64,000 nt of DNA from Streptomyces sp. Go-475. Its GTDB lineage: Bacteria; Actinomycetota; Actinomycetes; Streptomycetales; Streptomycetaceae. The translations under genes and the position numbers were made by a program. The notes under the pieces were generated by a model. It was not told the DNA's origin, searched no databases, and worked only from the letters and a program-made list of their open reading frames with translations. Below are positions 53,055 to 61,052 of this stretch, piece after piece. Where the stretch lies: positions 248,001-312,000 of the forward strand of contig NZ_CP026121.1 of assembly GCF_003330845.1 (NCBI RefSeq), read 5' to 3'. Position 1 is the first letter of the stretch; each line of letters opens with the position of its first letter.

Positions 53055-53654
53055 CTAGGCCGTCGCCTTGTGGCGCTGATGGTGGCGGGCCACCCGGGCG
53101 CGGTTGCCGCAGGACGGCTTGCACCACTCCTGGCGCGCGTGCTCCTTGAGGAAGTACCGCACGCAGCGCGGTGCGTGGCAGGCCCGCAGCCGTTCGCGTT
53201 CCGGGCTCGCGAGGAACGCGATCACGGCGTGCGCGAGGGACGCCGTCAGTTCGTCGTCGGCCCGGACGGGCTGCCGGTGCACGACGGGGGCGGCCTCGTC
53301 GGGCCAGTCCAGGACGGGCACGGTGGGGGTACGGGCGGCCGCCTCGTTCAGCAGGCGCACGGCCTCCGGCACGGGCAGCAGGCGGGCCGCGTCGGCGGGG
53401 CTCGGTTCGCCGGGGCGCACGGCACGGGCGAAGAGCGCGCGGACGGCGGCGCGCAGTTCGCGGACGGCGGCGAGCTGCGCGGCGCCGGCGGTGAAACGGC
53501 CGGTGTCCGGCAGGACCTCGGGGTGGGCCCGGACCCAGGCGGTCAGGTCGGCCGGGCCGGTCAGGTCGTCGGTGACGCCACCGCTCCCGTCGTGCCGGAT
53601 GGTGAGGGCCAGGTCCAGGGCGAGCCGGGCGTCGCTGCTGATCGGTTCCCGCAT
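53055..53654 (-). CDS. CGNR zinc-finger (ABATE-domain) regulator
   Basis: A 199-residue protein. The N-terminal ABATE stress-sensor-like domain spans ~1-140 (DARLALDLALTIRHDG, LTAWVRAHPEVLPD). The C-terminal treble-clef finger is ACHAPRCVRYFLKEHARQEW followed by CKPSCGNRARVARHHQRHK. The family carries a CGNR motif that binds DNA, here CGNR exactly. Targets unknown. ATG 53654 chosen; ATG 53684 would add ten residues. Confidence 0.88.
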   Translation of the reverse strand: MREPISSDARLALDLALTIRHDGSGGVTDDLTGPADLTAWVRAHPEVLPDTGRFTAGAAQLAAVRELRAAVRALFARAVRPGEPSPADAARLLPVPEAVRLLNEAAARTPTVPVLDWPDEAAPVVHRQPVRADDELTASLAHAVIAFLASPERERLRACHAPRCVRYFLKEHARQEWCKPSCGNRARVARHHQRHKATA

Positions 53655-53694
53655 GTGGCTAATGATAGGCCCGCCCGTATACATTACCGCGAGG

Positions 53695-54597
53695 TCAGTC
53701 CTCCGGCGGCGCGGGCGGGACCACGGCCACGGGGCAGGCGGAGTGCAGCAGGACGGCGTGGGTGACCGAGCCCATCATGCGGGCGGGTGCCAGCAGGTGC
53801 CGCCGGTGGCGGCCCACGACGACGAGGTCGGCGTCCCGGGAGGCCGCCACGAGGTGTCCGGCCGCGTCGCCCGGGGCCGGGACCGTCTCGGCCGGGACGT
53901 CGGGGTGCCGTTCGCGGTGCGGGGTGAGGAAGCCCTCGGCGAGGACCCGGGCCTCGTCCTCGATCACGTCCTGGTCGACGATCGGCGGCGGCAGTTCCCC
54001 GGGCAGCATCCAGGGCTGCGCGGGCCAGGGGTAGGCGGCGACCGCCTGGAGCCGGGCGCCGCGCCGGGCGGCCTCGGCGAAGGCGAACTCGAGGGTGGCC
54101 TCGTCGGGCCCGTCCACCTTCAGGCCGACGACCACCCGCGGGCCGGAAGCGGCCGGCGCCTGGCCGTCGACCTCGCGGCCGGGCCGGGGCACCACGACGA
54201 CGGGGCACTCGGCGTCACGGGCGGCGGTCATGCTGTTCGAGCCGAGCAGCAGGCCGGCGAAGCCGCCGCGGCCCCGGGAGCCGAGGACCAGCAGCTGGGC
54301 GGTGGCGCCCAGTTCGGGCAGCAGCGCGGAGGTCGCGCCCTCCAGGCCGAGGTACTCGGTGGCCGGCAGGTCGGCGCGGCCTTCCAGGTGGGCCCGGACC
54401 CGGTCGAGGACGGGGTCGTCCTGCGGGTCCGCCGGCCCGGCGGCGAGGAACTCGGGCTGGGCCCAGTGGGCGTACTGGCGGACGTGCGCCACGCGCAGCG
54501 GCGCCGAGCGCCGGCGGGCGGCGTCGACGGCCCACTCCAGGGCGCGCAGGCTGTCGTCCGAACCGTCGACGGCCACGACGACCGGCAGAGTGCTCAT
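53695..54597 (-). CDS. Universal stress protein with two Usp domains
   Basis: A 300-residue tandem UspA protein. Domain 1 (~1-145) starts VVVAVDGSDDSLRALEWA and has the ATP-binding GSRGRGGFAGLLLGSNS. Domain 2 (~150-295) starts VVVGLKVDGPDEATLEFA, with the loop changed to GRHRRHLLAPARMMGSVT. Actinobacterial tandem Usps respond to hypoxia and stationary phase. ATG 54597. No DosR-like box was recognised upstream. Confidence 0.9.
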   Translation of the reverse strand: MSTLPVVVAVDGSDDSLRALEWAVDAARRRSAPLRVAHVRQYAHWAQPEFLAAGPADPQDDPVLDRVRAHLEGRADLPATEYLGLEGATSALLPELGATAQLLVLGSRGRGGFAGLLLGSNSMTAARDAECPVVVVPRPGREVDGQAPAASGPRVVVGLKVDGPDEATLEFAFAEAARRGARLQAVAAYPWPAQPWMLPGELPPPIVDQDVIEDEARVLAEGFLTPHRERHPDVPAETVPAPGDAAGHLVAASRDADLVVVGRHRRHLLAPARMMGSVTHAVLLHSACPVAVVPPAPPED

Positions 54598-54830
54598 GGG
54601 TCCTCACCTCCGGGACACGACCGTTGTCTCCCGGGACCAGCCTGGCTCAGCTGCCGGTCCCGGGGCGGTGCCTCGGTACGCGTGTCCGCAAACGCGGGCG
54701 GAACACCCCCGGATCGGCCGTCGGATCACGGCCGCCCGGGATGGTTCACCCGCCGTGTCGGGCTCAGACCGGCCGACTCGGCTGCGTCGGACGTGTCACG
54801 TGGGGTCGGCCCACACGGCCGTCGGAGGTC

Positions 54831-55073
54831 TCAGGTGAGATCGAACTCCCCTTCCCGCGCTCCCGAGACGAACGCGCCCCACTCGGCGGGCGTGAAGATC
54901 AGGGAAGGGCTTTCGGGGCGGCCACTGTTCCGCATGGCGATGAAGCCCTCCACGAAGGCGATCTGCACATCCCCCAGGCCGCGGCTGCTGGACTGCCACT
55001 GTGCCTTGCTGAGGTCCAGGTCCGGCTTGTCCCAGCCCGTGAGCGGTCGCTGCTGGGTGGTGGTCTCGGCCAC
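54831..55073 (-). CDS. DUF397 protein (orphan)
   Basis: An 80-residue protein of the DUF397 family, short actinobacterial proteins usually paired with a WhiJ-like XRE regulator. The core KAQWQSSSRGLGDVQIAFVE and the end RPESPSLIFTPAEWGAFVSG are diagnostic. No XRE partner adjoins, so it is an orphan here. The GTG start 55073 follows GGGAGGAG by 7 nt. Confidence 0.85.
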   Translation of the reverse strand: MAETTTQQRPLTGWDKPDLDLSKAQWQSSSRGLGDVQIAFVEGFIAMRNSGRPESPSLIFTPAEWGAFVSGAREGEFDLT

Positions 55074-55156
55074 GTCCGTGCTCCTCCCGATTGCGTCGTC
55101 CGCGGCCAGCCTAGCGATCGCGTCCCATGGCCAACAGGGCACGTGAGGGGGACCTT

Positions 55157-56323
55157 TCAGGAGTCCGGGGGCCGGTCTCCCACGAGCCACATGGAGAAGA
55201 ACTGCGATCCTCCGCCATAGGCGTGCCCGAGGACCCTGCGGGCGCCCTCCACCTGGTGTTCTCCGGCCTGCCCGCGCACCTGGAGCGCCGCCTCGGCGAA
55301 GCGGATCATGCCGGAGGCGCCGATGGGGTTGGTGGACAGCACGCCGCCCGACATGTTGACGGGCAGGTCCCCGTCCAGTTCGGTGACACCCGCCTCGGTG
55401 AGTTTCCAGCCCTCGCCCTCGTCGGCGAAGCCGAGGTTCTCCAGCCACATGGGTTCGTACCAGGAGAACGGCACGTAGATCTCGGCGCCGTCGATCTCCC
55501 GGCGGGGGTCGGTGATCCCCGCCTGCCGGTAGACGTCGGCGGCGCAGTCCCGCCCGGCCCGCGGGGAGACGAAGTCCTTGCCGGCGAAGAGGGTGGGTTC
55601 GCTGCGCATGGCGCCGCCGAGCATCCAGGCGGGCGGTCGCGGGGCCCGGGCGGCTCCGGTCCGGTCGGTGAGGATCATGGCGCAGGCGCCGTCGGAGGAC
55701 GGGCAGGTCTCCGAGTAGCGGACCGGGTCCCACAGCATCGGCGAGGCCATCACCTTCTCCAGGGTGATGTCGTGTTCGTGCAGGTGGGCGTAGGGGTTCT
55801 TCAGGGCGTTGCGGCGGTCCTTGTAGGCGACGAGGGCGCCGATCGTCTCGGGGGCGCCGCTGCGCCGCATGTAGGCGCGGATGTGCGGGGCGAAGAACCC
55901 GCCGGCCCCGGCGAGCAGGGGCTGCTGGAAGGGGATGGGCAGGGACAGGCCCCACATGGCGTTCGACTCGGACTGCTTTTCGAAGGCGAGGGTGAGGACG
56001 GTGCCGTGGACGCGGGCGGCGACGAGGTTCGCGGCGACGAGCGCGGTGGAGCCGCCGACGGAGCCCGCGGTGTGCACGCGGAGCATGGGTTTGCCGACGG
56101 CGCCGAGGGCGTCGGCCAGGTAGAGCTCCGGCATCATGACGCCCTCGAAGAAGTCGGGCGCCTTGCCGATGACGACGGCGTCGACGTCGGCCCAGGACAA
56201 TCCGGCGTCGTCCAGCGCCCGGCGGGCCGCTTCCCGGACCAGTCCCGCGATCGAGACGTCCCGGCGGGCCGCGACGTGCTTGGTCTGGCCGATGCCGACG
56301 ACGGCCACGGGCTCCTTGCTCAT
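55157..56323 (-). CDS. Thiolase-fold lipid-transfer-type protein, Ltp3-like
   Basis: A 388-residue thiolase-superfamily protein. Where true thiolases have the nucleophile Cys in a CxSG segment, this has VHTAGSVGGSTALV, so no Cys is available. Later motifs include EIYVPFSWYEP and NMSGGVLSTNPIGASGM. By size, order and neighbours it resembles mycobacterial Ltp3 (Rv3523). It probably works with the preceding Ltp4-like protein and the DUF35 protein in a C-C bond cleavage/condensation on a CoA thioester. ATG overlaps the previous stop (ATGA). Confidence 0.78.
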   Translation of the reverse strand: MSKEPVAVVGIGQTKHVAARRDVSIAGLVREAARRALDDAGLSWADVDAVVIGKAPDFFEGVMMPELYLADALGAVGKPMLRVHTAGSVGGSTALVAANLVAARVHGTVLTLAFEKQSESNAMWGLSLPIPFQQPLLAGAGGFFAPHIRAYMRRSGAPETIGALVAYKDRRNALKNPYAHLHEHDITLEKVMASPMLWDPVRYSETCPSSDGACAMILTDRTGAARAPRPPAWMLGGAMRSEPTLFAGKDFVSPRAGRDCAADVYRQAGITDPRREIDGAEIYVPFSWYEPMWLENLGFADEGEGWKLTEAGVTELDGDLPVNMSGGVLSTNPIGASGMIRFAEAALQVRGQAGEHQVEGARRVLGHAYGGGSQFFSMWLVGDRPPDS

Positions 56324-57384
56324 CGGGCTTCCCCTTCGAGGACGGCGACCAGGTTCTGCTGGAGGCAGGGGCCGGACGTGGCGTGGGCGAGGGCGCGGTC
56401 GGAGTCGCCGCGGTGGATGCGGGCGGCGGCCTCTCCGACGCGGATGAGCCCGGCGGCCATGATCGGGTTGGCGGCGAGGGCCCCGCCGGAGGGGTTGACG
56501 GTCACGTCGTCGCCGAGGCGGAGGGCCTTGCGCAGGACGATCTCCTGGGTGGTGAAGGGCGCGTGCAGTTCGGCGGTGTCGACGGGCCGTTCGAAGGCTC
56601 CGGCGCGTTCGGCGGCCAGGCGGGTGGAGGGCGAGTCGGTCAGGTCGCGCACGCCGAGGCCGTGGGCTTCCGTGCGGTGGTCGATGCCGCGGATCCAGGC
56701 GGGGCGTGCGCACAGCTCCCGGGCCCGGTCGCCCGCGGCGAGGATCACGGCGGCGGCGCCGTCGCCGATGGGCGGGCAGTCGCCGGTGCGCAGGGGCCGT
56801 ACGAGGTAGTCGCCCTGCGGCACGGCTCCCCGCAGCTGAGCGTGGGGGTTGGCGGCCGCCGACTCCCGGTTCCGGGCGGCGACGGCGGCGAGCGCCGGCT
56901 CGTCGGTGTCACCGGCGTCGATGAGGGCCTGGGCCTGGAGGGCGGCGAGGGCCACGGAGTCGGGCCACAGGGGCGCCACGTAGTACGGGTCGAGCTGGCG
57001 GGTGAGGACGTCGCGGACCGGGCCGGGCGAGGACTTGCCGTAGGAGTAGACGAGGGCGGTGTCGGCGTCGCCGGTCAGGAGTTTGGTCCAGGCCTCGTAC
57101 AGGGCCCAGGCGCCGTCCATCTCGACGTGCGACTCGGAGATCGGCGGCCAGGCGCCGACGCCGTCGAGCGCCAGGGTGAAGGAGAAGGCGCGGCCGGCGA
57201 GGTAGTCGCTGGAGCCGGAGCAGGTGAAGTCGATGTCGGCGGTCTTCAGGCCGGTCCGGTCGAGGACCTCGTGCAGCACCGGCATGAGCATCTCCACCTC
57301 GGAGAGCTCGTCGCTGGTGCGCCGGTGGCCGGTCTGGGCGAAGGCGACGACGGCGATCTCGCGGTGCGGCGGTGCGCTCGTCAC
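56320..57384 (-). CDS. Thiolase-fold lipid-transfer-type protein, Ltp4-like
   Basis: A 354-residue thiolase-fold protein, the length I recall for mycobacterial Ltp4 (Rv3522). The nucleophile region reads ISESHVEMDGAWALYEAW, again without Cys. TCSGSSDYLAGR and DVTVNPSGGALAANPIMAAG are conserved segments. GTG start 57384 overlaps the DUF35 gene stop by 4 bp, and its own stop overlaps the Ltp3-like start, giving tight coupling. The chemistry is probably aldolase-like rather than thiolytic, by analogy with Ltp2-DUF35 complexes. Confidence 0.78.
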   Translation of the reverse strand: MTSAPPHREIAVVAFAQTGHRRTSDELSEVEMLMPVLHEVLDRTGLKTADIDFTCSGSSDYLAGRAFSFTLALDGVGAWPPISESHVEMDGAWALYEAWTKLLTGDADTALVYSYGKSSPGPVRDVLTRQLDPYYVAPLWPDSVALAALQAQALIDAGDTDEPALAAVAARNRESAAANPHAQLRGAVPQGDYLVRPLRTGDCPPIGDGAAAVILAAGDRARELCARPAWIRGIDHRTEAHGLGVRDLTDSPSTRLAAERAGAFERPVDTAELHAPFTTQEIVLRKALRLGDDVTVNPSGGALAANPIMAAGLIRVGEAAARIHRGDSDRALAHATSGPCLQQNLVAVLEGEAR

Positions 57385-58322
57385 AGCAGCTCCTTGTAGG
57401 TGTCGTAGTCCGCGTCGGGTTCGCCCGTGGGCCGGTAGTGGTCGGGGTAGCGGGCGCCCTCGGTCCACACGGGTTCGACGCGCAGCCCCATGCGGACCTC
57501 GTCGTACGGGATGCCGCCGATGCGGCCGTGCAGCGCGAGGTCGGCGCCGTCGAGGGCGATGTGGGCGTAGACGTACGGCACCTCGATGTCGAGGTTCTTC
57601 GCCTTGATGTTGACGATGCAGAACGTGGTGACGGTGCCCCGCGGCCCGACCTCGACCTGTTCGGATGTGGCCACCCCACATGTGGGACACGCACCCCTCG
57701 GCGGGACGTACACCTTGCGGCAGGCCGGGCAGCGCTCGCCGACGGTCCGGCGGCCGGAGAGGGCGTTGATGTAGGCGGTCTGGGCGCGGCCGGGTGAGTA
57801 GGTGTAGTCGAGGCGGGCGGGGGCGACGATGCCGGTGACCGGGTCCTGGAACACGCCGGTGTGCCCGGCCGGTTCGCCCGGGGCGCCGTCGTACGGCTCG
57901 AAGCAGGCGATGTCCGTGATGGTGCCGGTGCGTTCGGCCGCCCAGCGGACGCGGACGCGCAGGCCGGTGCGTACGGCGTCGGGGCCGGGGGCGTCGAGGG
58001 CGTGCAGGAGTGCGGTGTCGGCGCCGTCGAGGCGGACCAGGGCCCAGGCGAAGGGGGTGGTGAGGGGCTGGCCGCGGCGGGGGGCGGGGTTCCAGGCCCA
58101 GGTGGTGACCGTGCCGGTGGGGGCGACCTCGACCAGGTCGCGGATCTCCTCGGCGGTGACGGGGTCGTACTCGACGGGCGGGACGAGGACGCGGCCGTCG
58201 CCGGTGCGGACGCCCAGGACGACGCGTTCGCGCAGGCCGGTCAGGAAGGCGCTCTGGACGGGGCCGAGGGAGCGGGTGAAGGGGAACTCGACGACCAGGG
58301 GGGCTTTGAGGACTTCGGGCAT
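57381..58322 (-). CDS. Duplicated DUF35/OB-fold zinc-ribbon protein
   Basis: A 313-residue protein with two OB-fold DUF35 modules. The second is preceded by a rubredoxin-like zinc ribbon with four Cys (CPACRKVYVPPRGACPTCG). DUF35 proteins are obligate partners of thiolase-fold aldolases in steroid side-chain degradation. Size and order match the mycobacterial gene before ltp4 (Rv3521) as I recall. It is coupled to the downstream thiolase-fold genes. The last TAC-x-x-x residues form the C-terminal tail YDTYKELL. Confidence 0.85.
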   Translation of the reverse strand: MPEVLKAPLVVEFPFTRSLGPVQSAFLTGLRERVVLGVRTGDGRVLVPPVEYDPVTAEEIRDLVEVAPTGTVTTWAWNPAPRRGQPLTTPFAWALVRLDGADTALLHALDAPGPDAVRTGLRVRVRWAAERTGTITDIACFEPYDGAPGEPAGHTGVFQDPVTGIVAPARLDYTYSPGRAQTAYINALSGRRTVGERCPACRKVYVPPRGACPTCGVATSEQVEVGPRGTVTTFCIVNIKAKNLDIEVPYVYAHIALDGADLALHGRIGGIPYDEVRMGLRVEPVWTEGARYPDHYRPTGEPDADYDTYKELL

Positions 58323-58340
58323 GGAGCGGGGCTCCTTCGG

Positions 58341-59141
58341 TCAGGCGCGTTTGTAGACGGGCGGTCGTTTCTCCGCGAAGGCGCGGGCGCCCTCCTTGGC
58401 GTCGGCGGTGTCGAACACGGGCCATCCGCGGGTGAGTTCGGCCGCGAGACCGTCGGACTCGGTCATCTCGGCGGTCGCGTAGACGGAGGCCTTGACGGCT
58501 TCGACGGCGAGCGGGCCGCAGGAGTTGATCTGCTCGGCGATCTCCAGGGCCTTGTCGAGGGCGGTGCCGTCCGGGACGACGTGTCCGACCAGGCCGATGG
58601 CGGCGGCTTCGGGGGCGCTGTAGGGGCGGCCGGTGAGCAGCATCTCCAGGGCGTGGGTGCGCGGGATCTGGCGCTGGAGGCGGACCGTGGAGCCGCCGAT
58701 GGGGAACAGGCCCCGCTTCACCTCGAACAGGCCGAAGGTCGCGGACTCGCCGGCGACGCGGATGTCGGTGCCCTGGAGCATCTCGGTGCCGCCCGCGACG
58801 CAGTACCCCTCGACGGCGGCGATGACCGGCTTGCGCGGCCGGTGGTGGCGCAGCATCGCCTTCCAGTGCAGGTCGGGGTCGGCCTTGAGCCGGTCCCGGT
58901 ACTCCTCCCCCGCCATGCCGTTCCCGGCGAGGGCCTTGAGGTCCATGCCCGAGCAGAACGAGCCCCCCGCGCCGGTGAGGACGATCGACCGGACCGAGTC
59001 GTCCGCGTCGGCTTCGAGCCAGCCGTCGTACAGGCCGACGAGCATCGGCAGCGAGAGCGCGTTCCTGGCCTCCGGCCTGTTGAGCGTGAGCACCAGTGTG
59101 GCGCCTTCGCGCTGCACGGTGAGGTGTTCCGTCCCGCCCAT
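58341..59141 (-). CDS. Enoyl-CoA hydratase/isomerase (crotonase fold)
   Basis: A 266-residue crotonase. The oxyanion-hole segments are GAGGSFCSGMDLKALAG and VEGYCVAGGTEML, with the catalytic-type Glu/Gly region at GGTEMLQGTDIRVA. The C-terminal EGARAFAEKRPPVYK is typical. It is the first gene of the four-gene leftward operon; the DUF35 gene starts 18 bp later. The palindrome at 59206-59222 lies in its promoter. Confidence 0.9.
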   Translation of the reverse strand: MGGTEHLTVQREGATLVLTLNRPEARNALSLPMLVGLYDGWLEADADDSVRSIVLTGAGGSFCSGMDLKALAGNGMAGEEYRDRLKADPDLHWKAMLRHHRPRKPVIAAVEGYCVAGGTEMLQGTDIRVAGESATFGLFEVKRGLFPIGGSTVRLQRQIPRTHALEMLLTGRPYSAPEAAAIGLVGHVVPDGTALDKALEIAEQINSCGPLAVEAVKASVYATAEMTESDGLAAELTRGWPVFDTADAKEGARAFAEKRPPVYKRA

Positions 59142-59205
59142 GGCGAACTCCCCTCTCCTGGAACGAGAACAGGTTGCAGTAGGCCGTGAGGCACTTCAAG
59201 GGTTT

Positions 59206-59222
59206 TCTGACAGACAGTCAGA
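59206..59222. promoter_or_regulatory. Perfect palindrome in the divergent acyl-CoA gene promoter
   Basis: TCTGAC-AGACA-GTCAGA is a perfect inverted repeat in a T/A-rich patch (TTTT on both sides) between the divergent crotonase and acyl-CoA ligase genes. Shape and context fit a TetR-family operator controlling both units. No TetR gene is adjacent. Confidence 0.7.
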
Positions 59223-59317
59223 TTTTCTTGTGCGGACCCTTCACAGTTGCGGCGCCCTTTGCTCTGATGACCGGCGAACCGTCCGATGCCAGGCACGTCC
59301 CGGGGTCAGGAGGAGCG

Positions 59318-60937
59318 GTGGAGTACAACCTTGCCGACCTGTTCGAGTCGGTCGTCGACGTCGTTTCCGGCCGTGAGGCGCTCGTCCACGTCGACCATCC
59401 CGGTACGGGCGCGGAGCGCCGGCTGACGTACGCGGAGCTGGACGCGGCGGCCAACCGCGTCGGCCACCACCTGCTCGACAGCGGGATACGGCCCGGTGAG
59501 CACCTCGGGCTCCACCTCTACAACTGCGTGGAGTACCTCCAGACGGTGCTGGGCTGCCTGAAGGCGCGGATCGTCCCGGTCAACGTCAACTACCGCTATG
59601 TGGAAGAGGAGTTGGTGTACCTCTACCGGGACGCGGATCTGGTGGCGCTGGTCTTCGACGCGGAGTTCACGGACCGGGTGGCGGCGGCGCGGCCGCGCGC
59701 GGAGAAGCTGCGGCACCTGATCCGGGTCGGCACGCCGGCGCCGGGAGCCGCCGCCCTGCCCTGTGTGGAGTTCGCACAGGTGGAGGCCGCCGGGTCCCCC
59801 GAGCGGGGCTTCCCGGCGCGCTCGGGCGATGACCAGTTCATCATCTACACCGGCGGTACGACCGGGATGCCCAAGGGCGTGATGTGGCGGCAGGAAGACC
59901 TGTTCTTCGCCGGTCTCGGCGGGGGCGCGCCGACCGGTGAGCCGGTGAGGAAACCGGAGGAGCTGGCCGAACGGGTCGCGGCCGGCGGGGCGGGGATCAC
60001 CTTCTTCCCCACGGCCCCGCTGATGCACGGCACCTCCACGCTCACGGCGTTCATCGGCTTCGACTTCGGGCAACGGGTGGTGATCCACCGCAAGTTCGTG
60101 CCCGAGGAGGTGCTGCGGACCGTGGAGAAGGAGAAGGTCAGCAGCATCTCGCTGGTGGGCGACGCGATGCTGCGGCCGCTGGTGGACGCGTTGCGCGGCC
60201 CGCTGCGGCACATCGACCTCTCGTCGCTGTTCAGTGTGTCGTCGTCCGGCGCGATCATGTCGGACACGGTCCGCCGGCAGTTCCAGGAGCTGGTGCCGAA
60301 CGCCATGGTGCTGAACAACTTCGGCTCCTCGGAGTCCGGGTTCAACGGCACGGCGACCGAGGACGCGGGCCCGGAGCGGGGCTTCCGGGTCCGCGTCAAC
60401 GCCCGCACGCAGGTGGTGGACCCCGCCACGCACCAGCCGGTCGCCGCGGGCGAGGTGGGGCGGGTGGCCCAGTGCGGACATGTGCCGCTCGGCTACTACA
60501 ACGACCCGGCCAAGACCGCCGAGACGTTCTTCGAGAAGGACGGCGAGCGGTGGGTGCTGCTGGGTGACATGGCCACCGTCGACGCGGAGGGTGTGGTCAC
60601 CGTCCTGGGCCGTGGCTCGCAGTGCATCAACACCGGCGGCGAGAAGGTGTACCCGGAGGAGGTCGAGCAGGCGCTCAAGTCCCACCCCGACGTCTACGAC
60701 GCGCTGGTGGCCGGGGTGCCGGATCCCCGGTGGGGACACCATGTGGCGGCCGTGGTGCAACTGCGGGAGGGTGCGGCGCGCCCGTCGCTGGAGGACATCC
60801 GGGAGCACTGCCGTGACCGGCTGGCCGGCTACAAGATCCCGCGGCAACTGGTGCTCACAGAGGCCATCCAGCGGTCGCCGAGCGGCAAGGCGGACTACCG
60901 GTGGGCGCGCGAGGTGGCGGTGGCGGCGAACGGGTGA
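59318..60937 (+). CDS. Acyl-CoA synthetase (FadD-like, AMP-forming)
   Basis: A 539-residue ANL-superfamily ligase. The AMP-binding P-loop is IIYTGGTTGMPKG, followed by NNFGSSESGFNG, LLGDMATVDAEG and the C-terminal catalytic Lys in SPSGKADYRW. It activates a carboxylic acid to its CoA thioester, supplying the divergent beta-oxidation/Ltp module. The GTG start at 59318 follows AGGAGGAG closely; upstream in-frame ATG codons lack ribosome sites. Confidence 0.9.
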   Translation: MEYNLADLFESVVDVVSGREALVHVDHPGTGAERRLTYAELDAAANRVGHHLLDSGIRPGEHLGLHLYNCVEYLQTVLGCLKARIVPVNVNYRYVEEELVYLYRDADLVALVFDAEFTDRVAAARPRAEKLRHLIRVGTPAPGAAALPCVEFAQVEAAGSPERGFPARSGDDQFIIYTGGTTGMPKGVMWRQEDLFFAGLGGGAPTGEPVRKPEELAERVAAGGAGITFFPTAPLMHGTSTLTAFIGFDFGQRVVIHRKFVPEEVLRTVEKEKVSSISLVGDAMLRPLVDALRGPLRHIDLSSLFSVSSSGAIMSDTVRRQFQELVPNAMVLNNFGSSESGFNGTATEDAGPERGFRVRVNARTQVVDPATHQPVAAGEVGRVAQCGHVPLGYYNDPAKTAETFFEKDGERWVLLGDMATVDAEGVVTVLGRGSQCINTGGEKVYPEEVEQALKSHPDVYDALVAGVPDPRWGHHVAAVVQLREGAARPSLEDIREHCRDRLAGYKIPRQLVLTEAIQRSPSGKADYRWAREVAVAANG

Positions 60938-61052
60938 ATCTCCCGCCCGCCGATTGAACCCGAGGTGACGTGCGGACGTACTGGTGGTGGCAGGCTCGGT
61001 CACTGGGCTGTGTTTGCCATGCCATCGCAAGACCGCACGGAAGGACCCCCGG

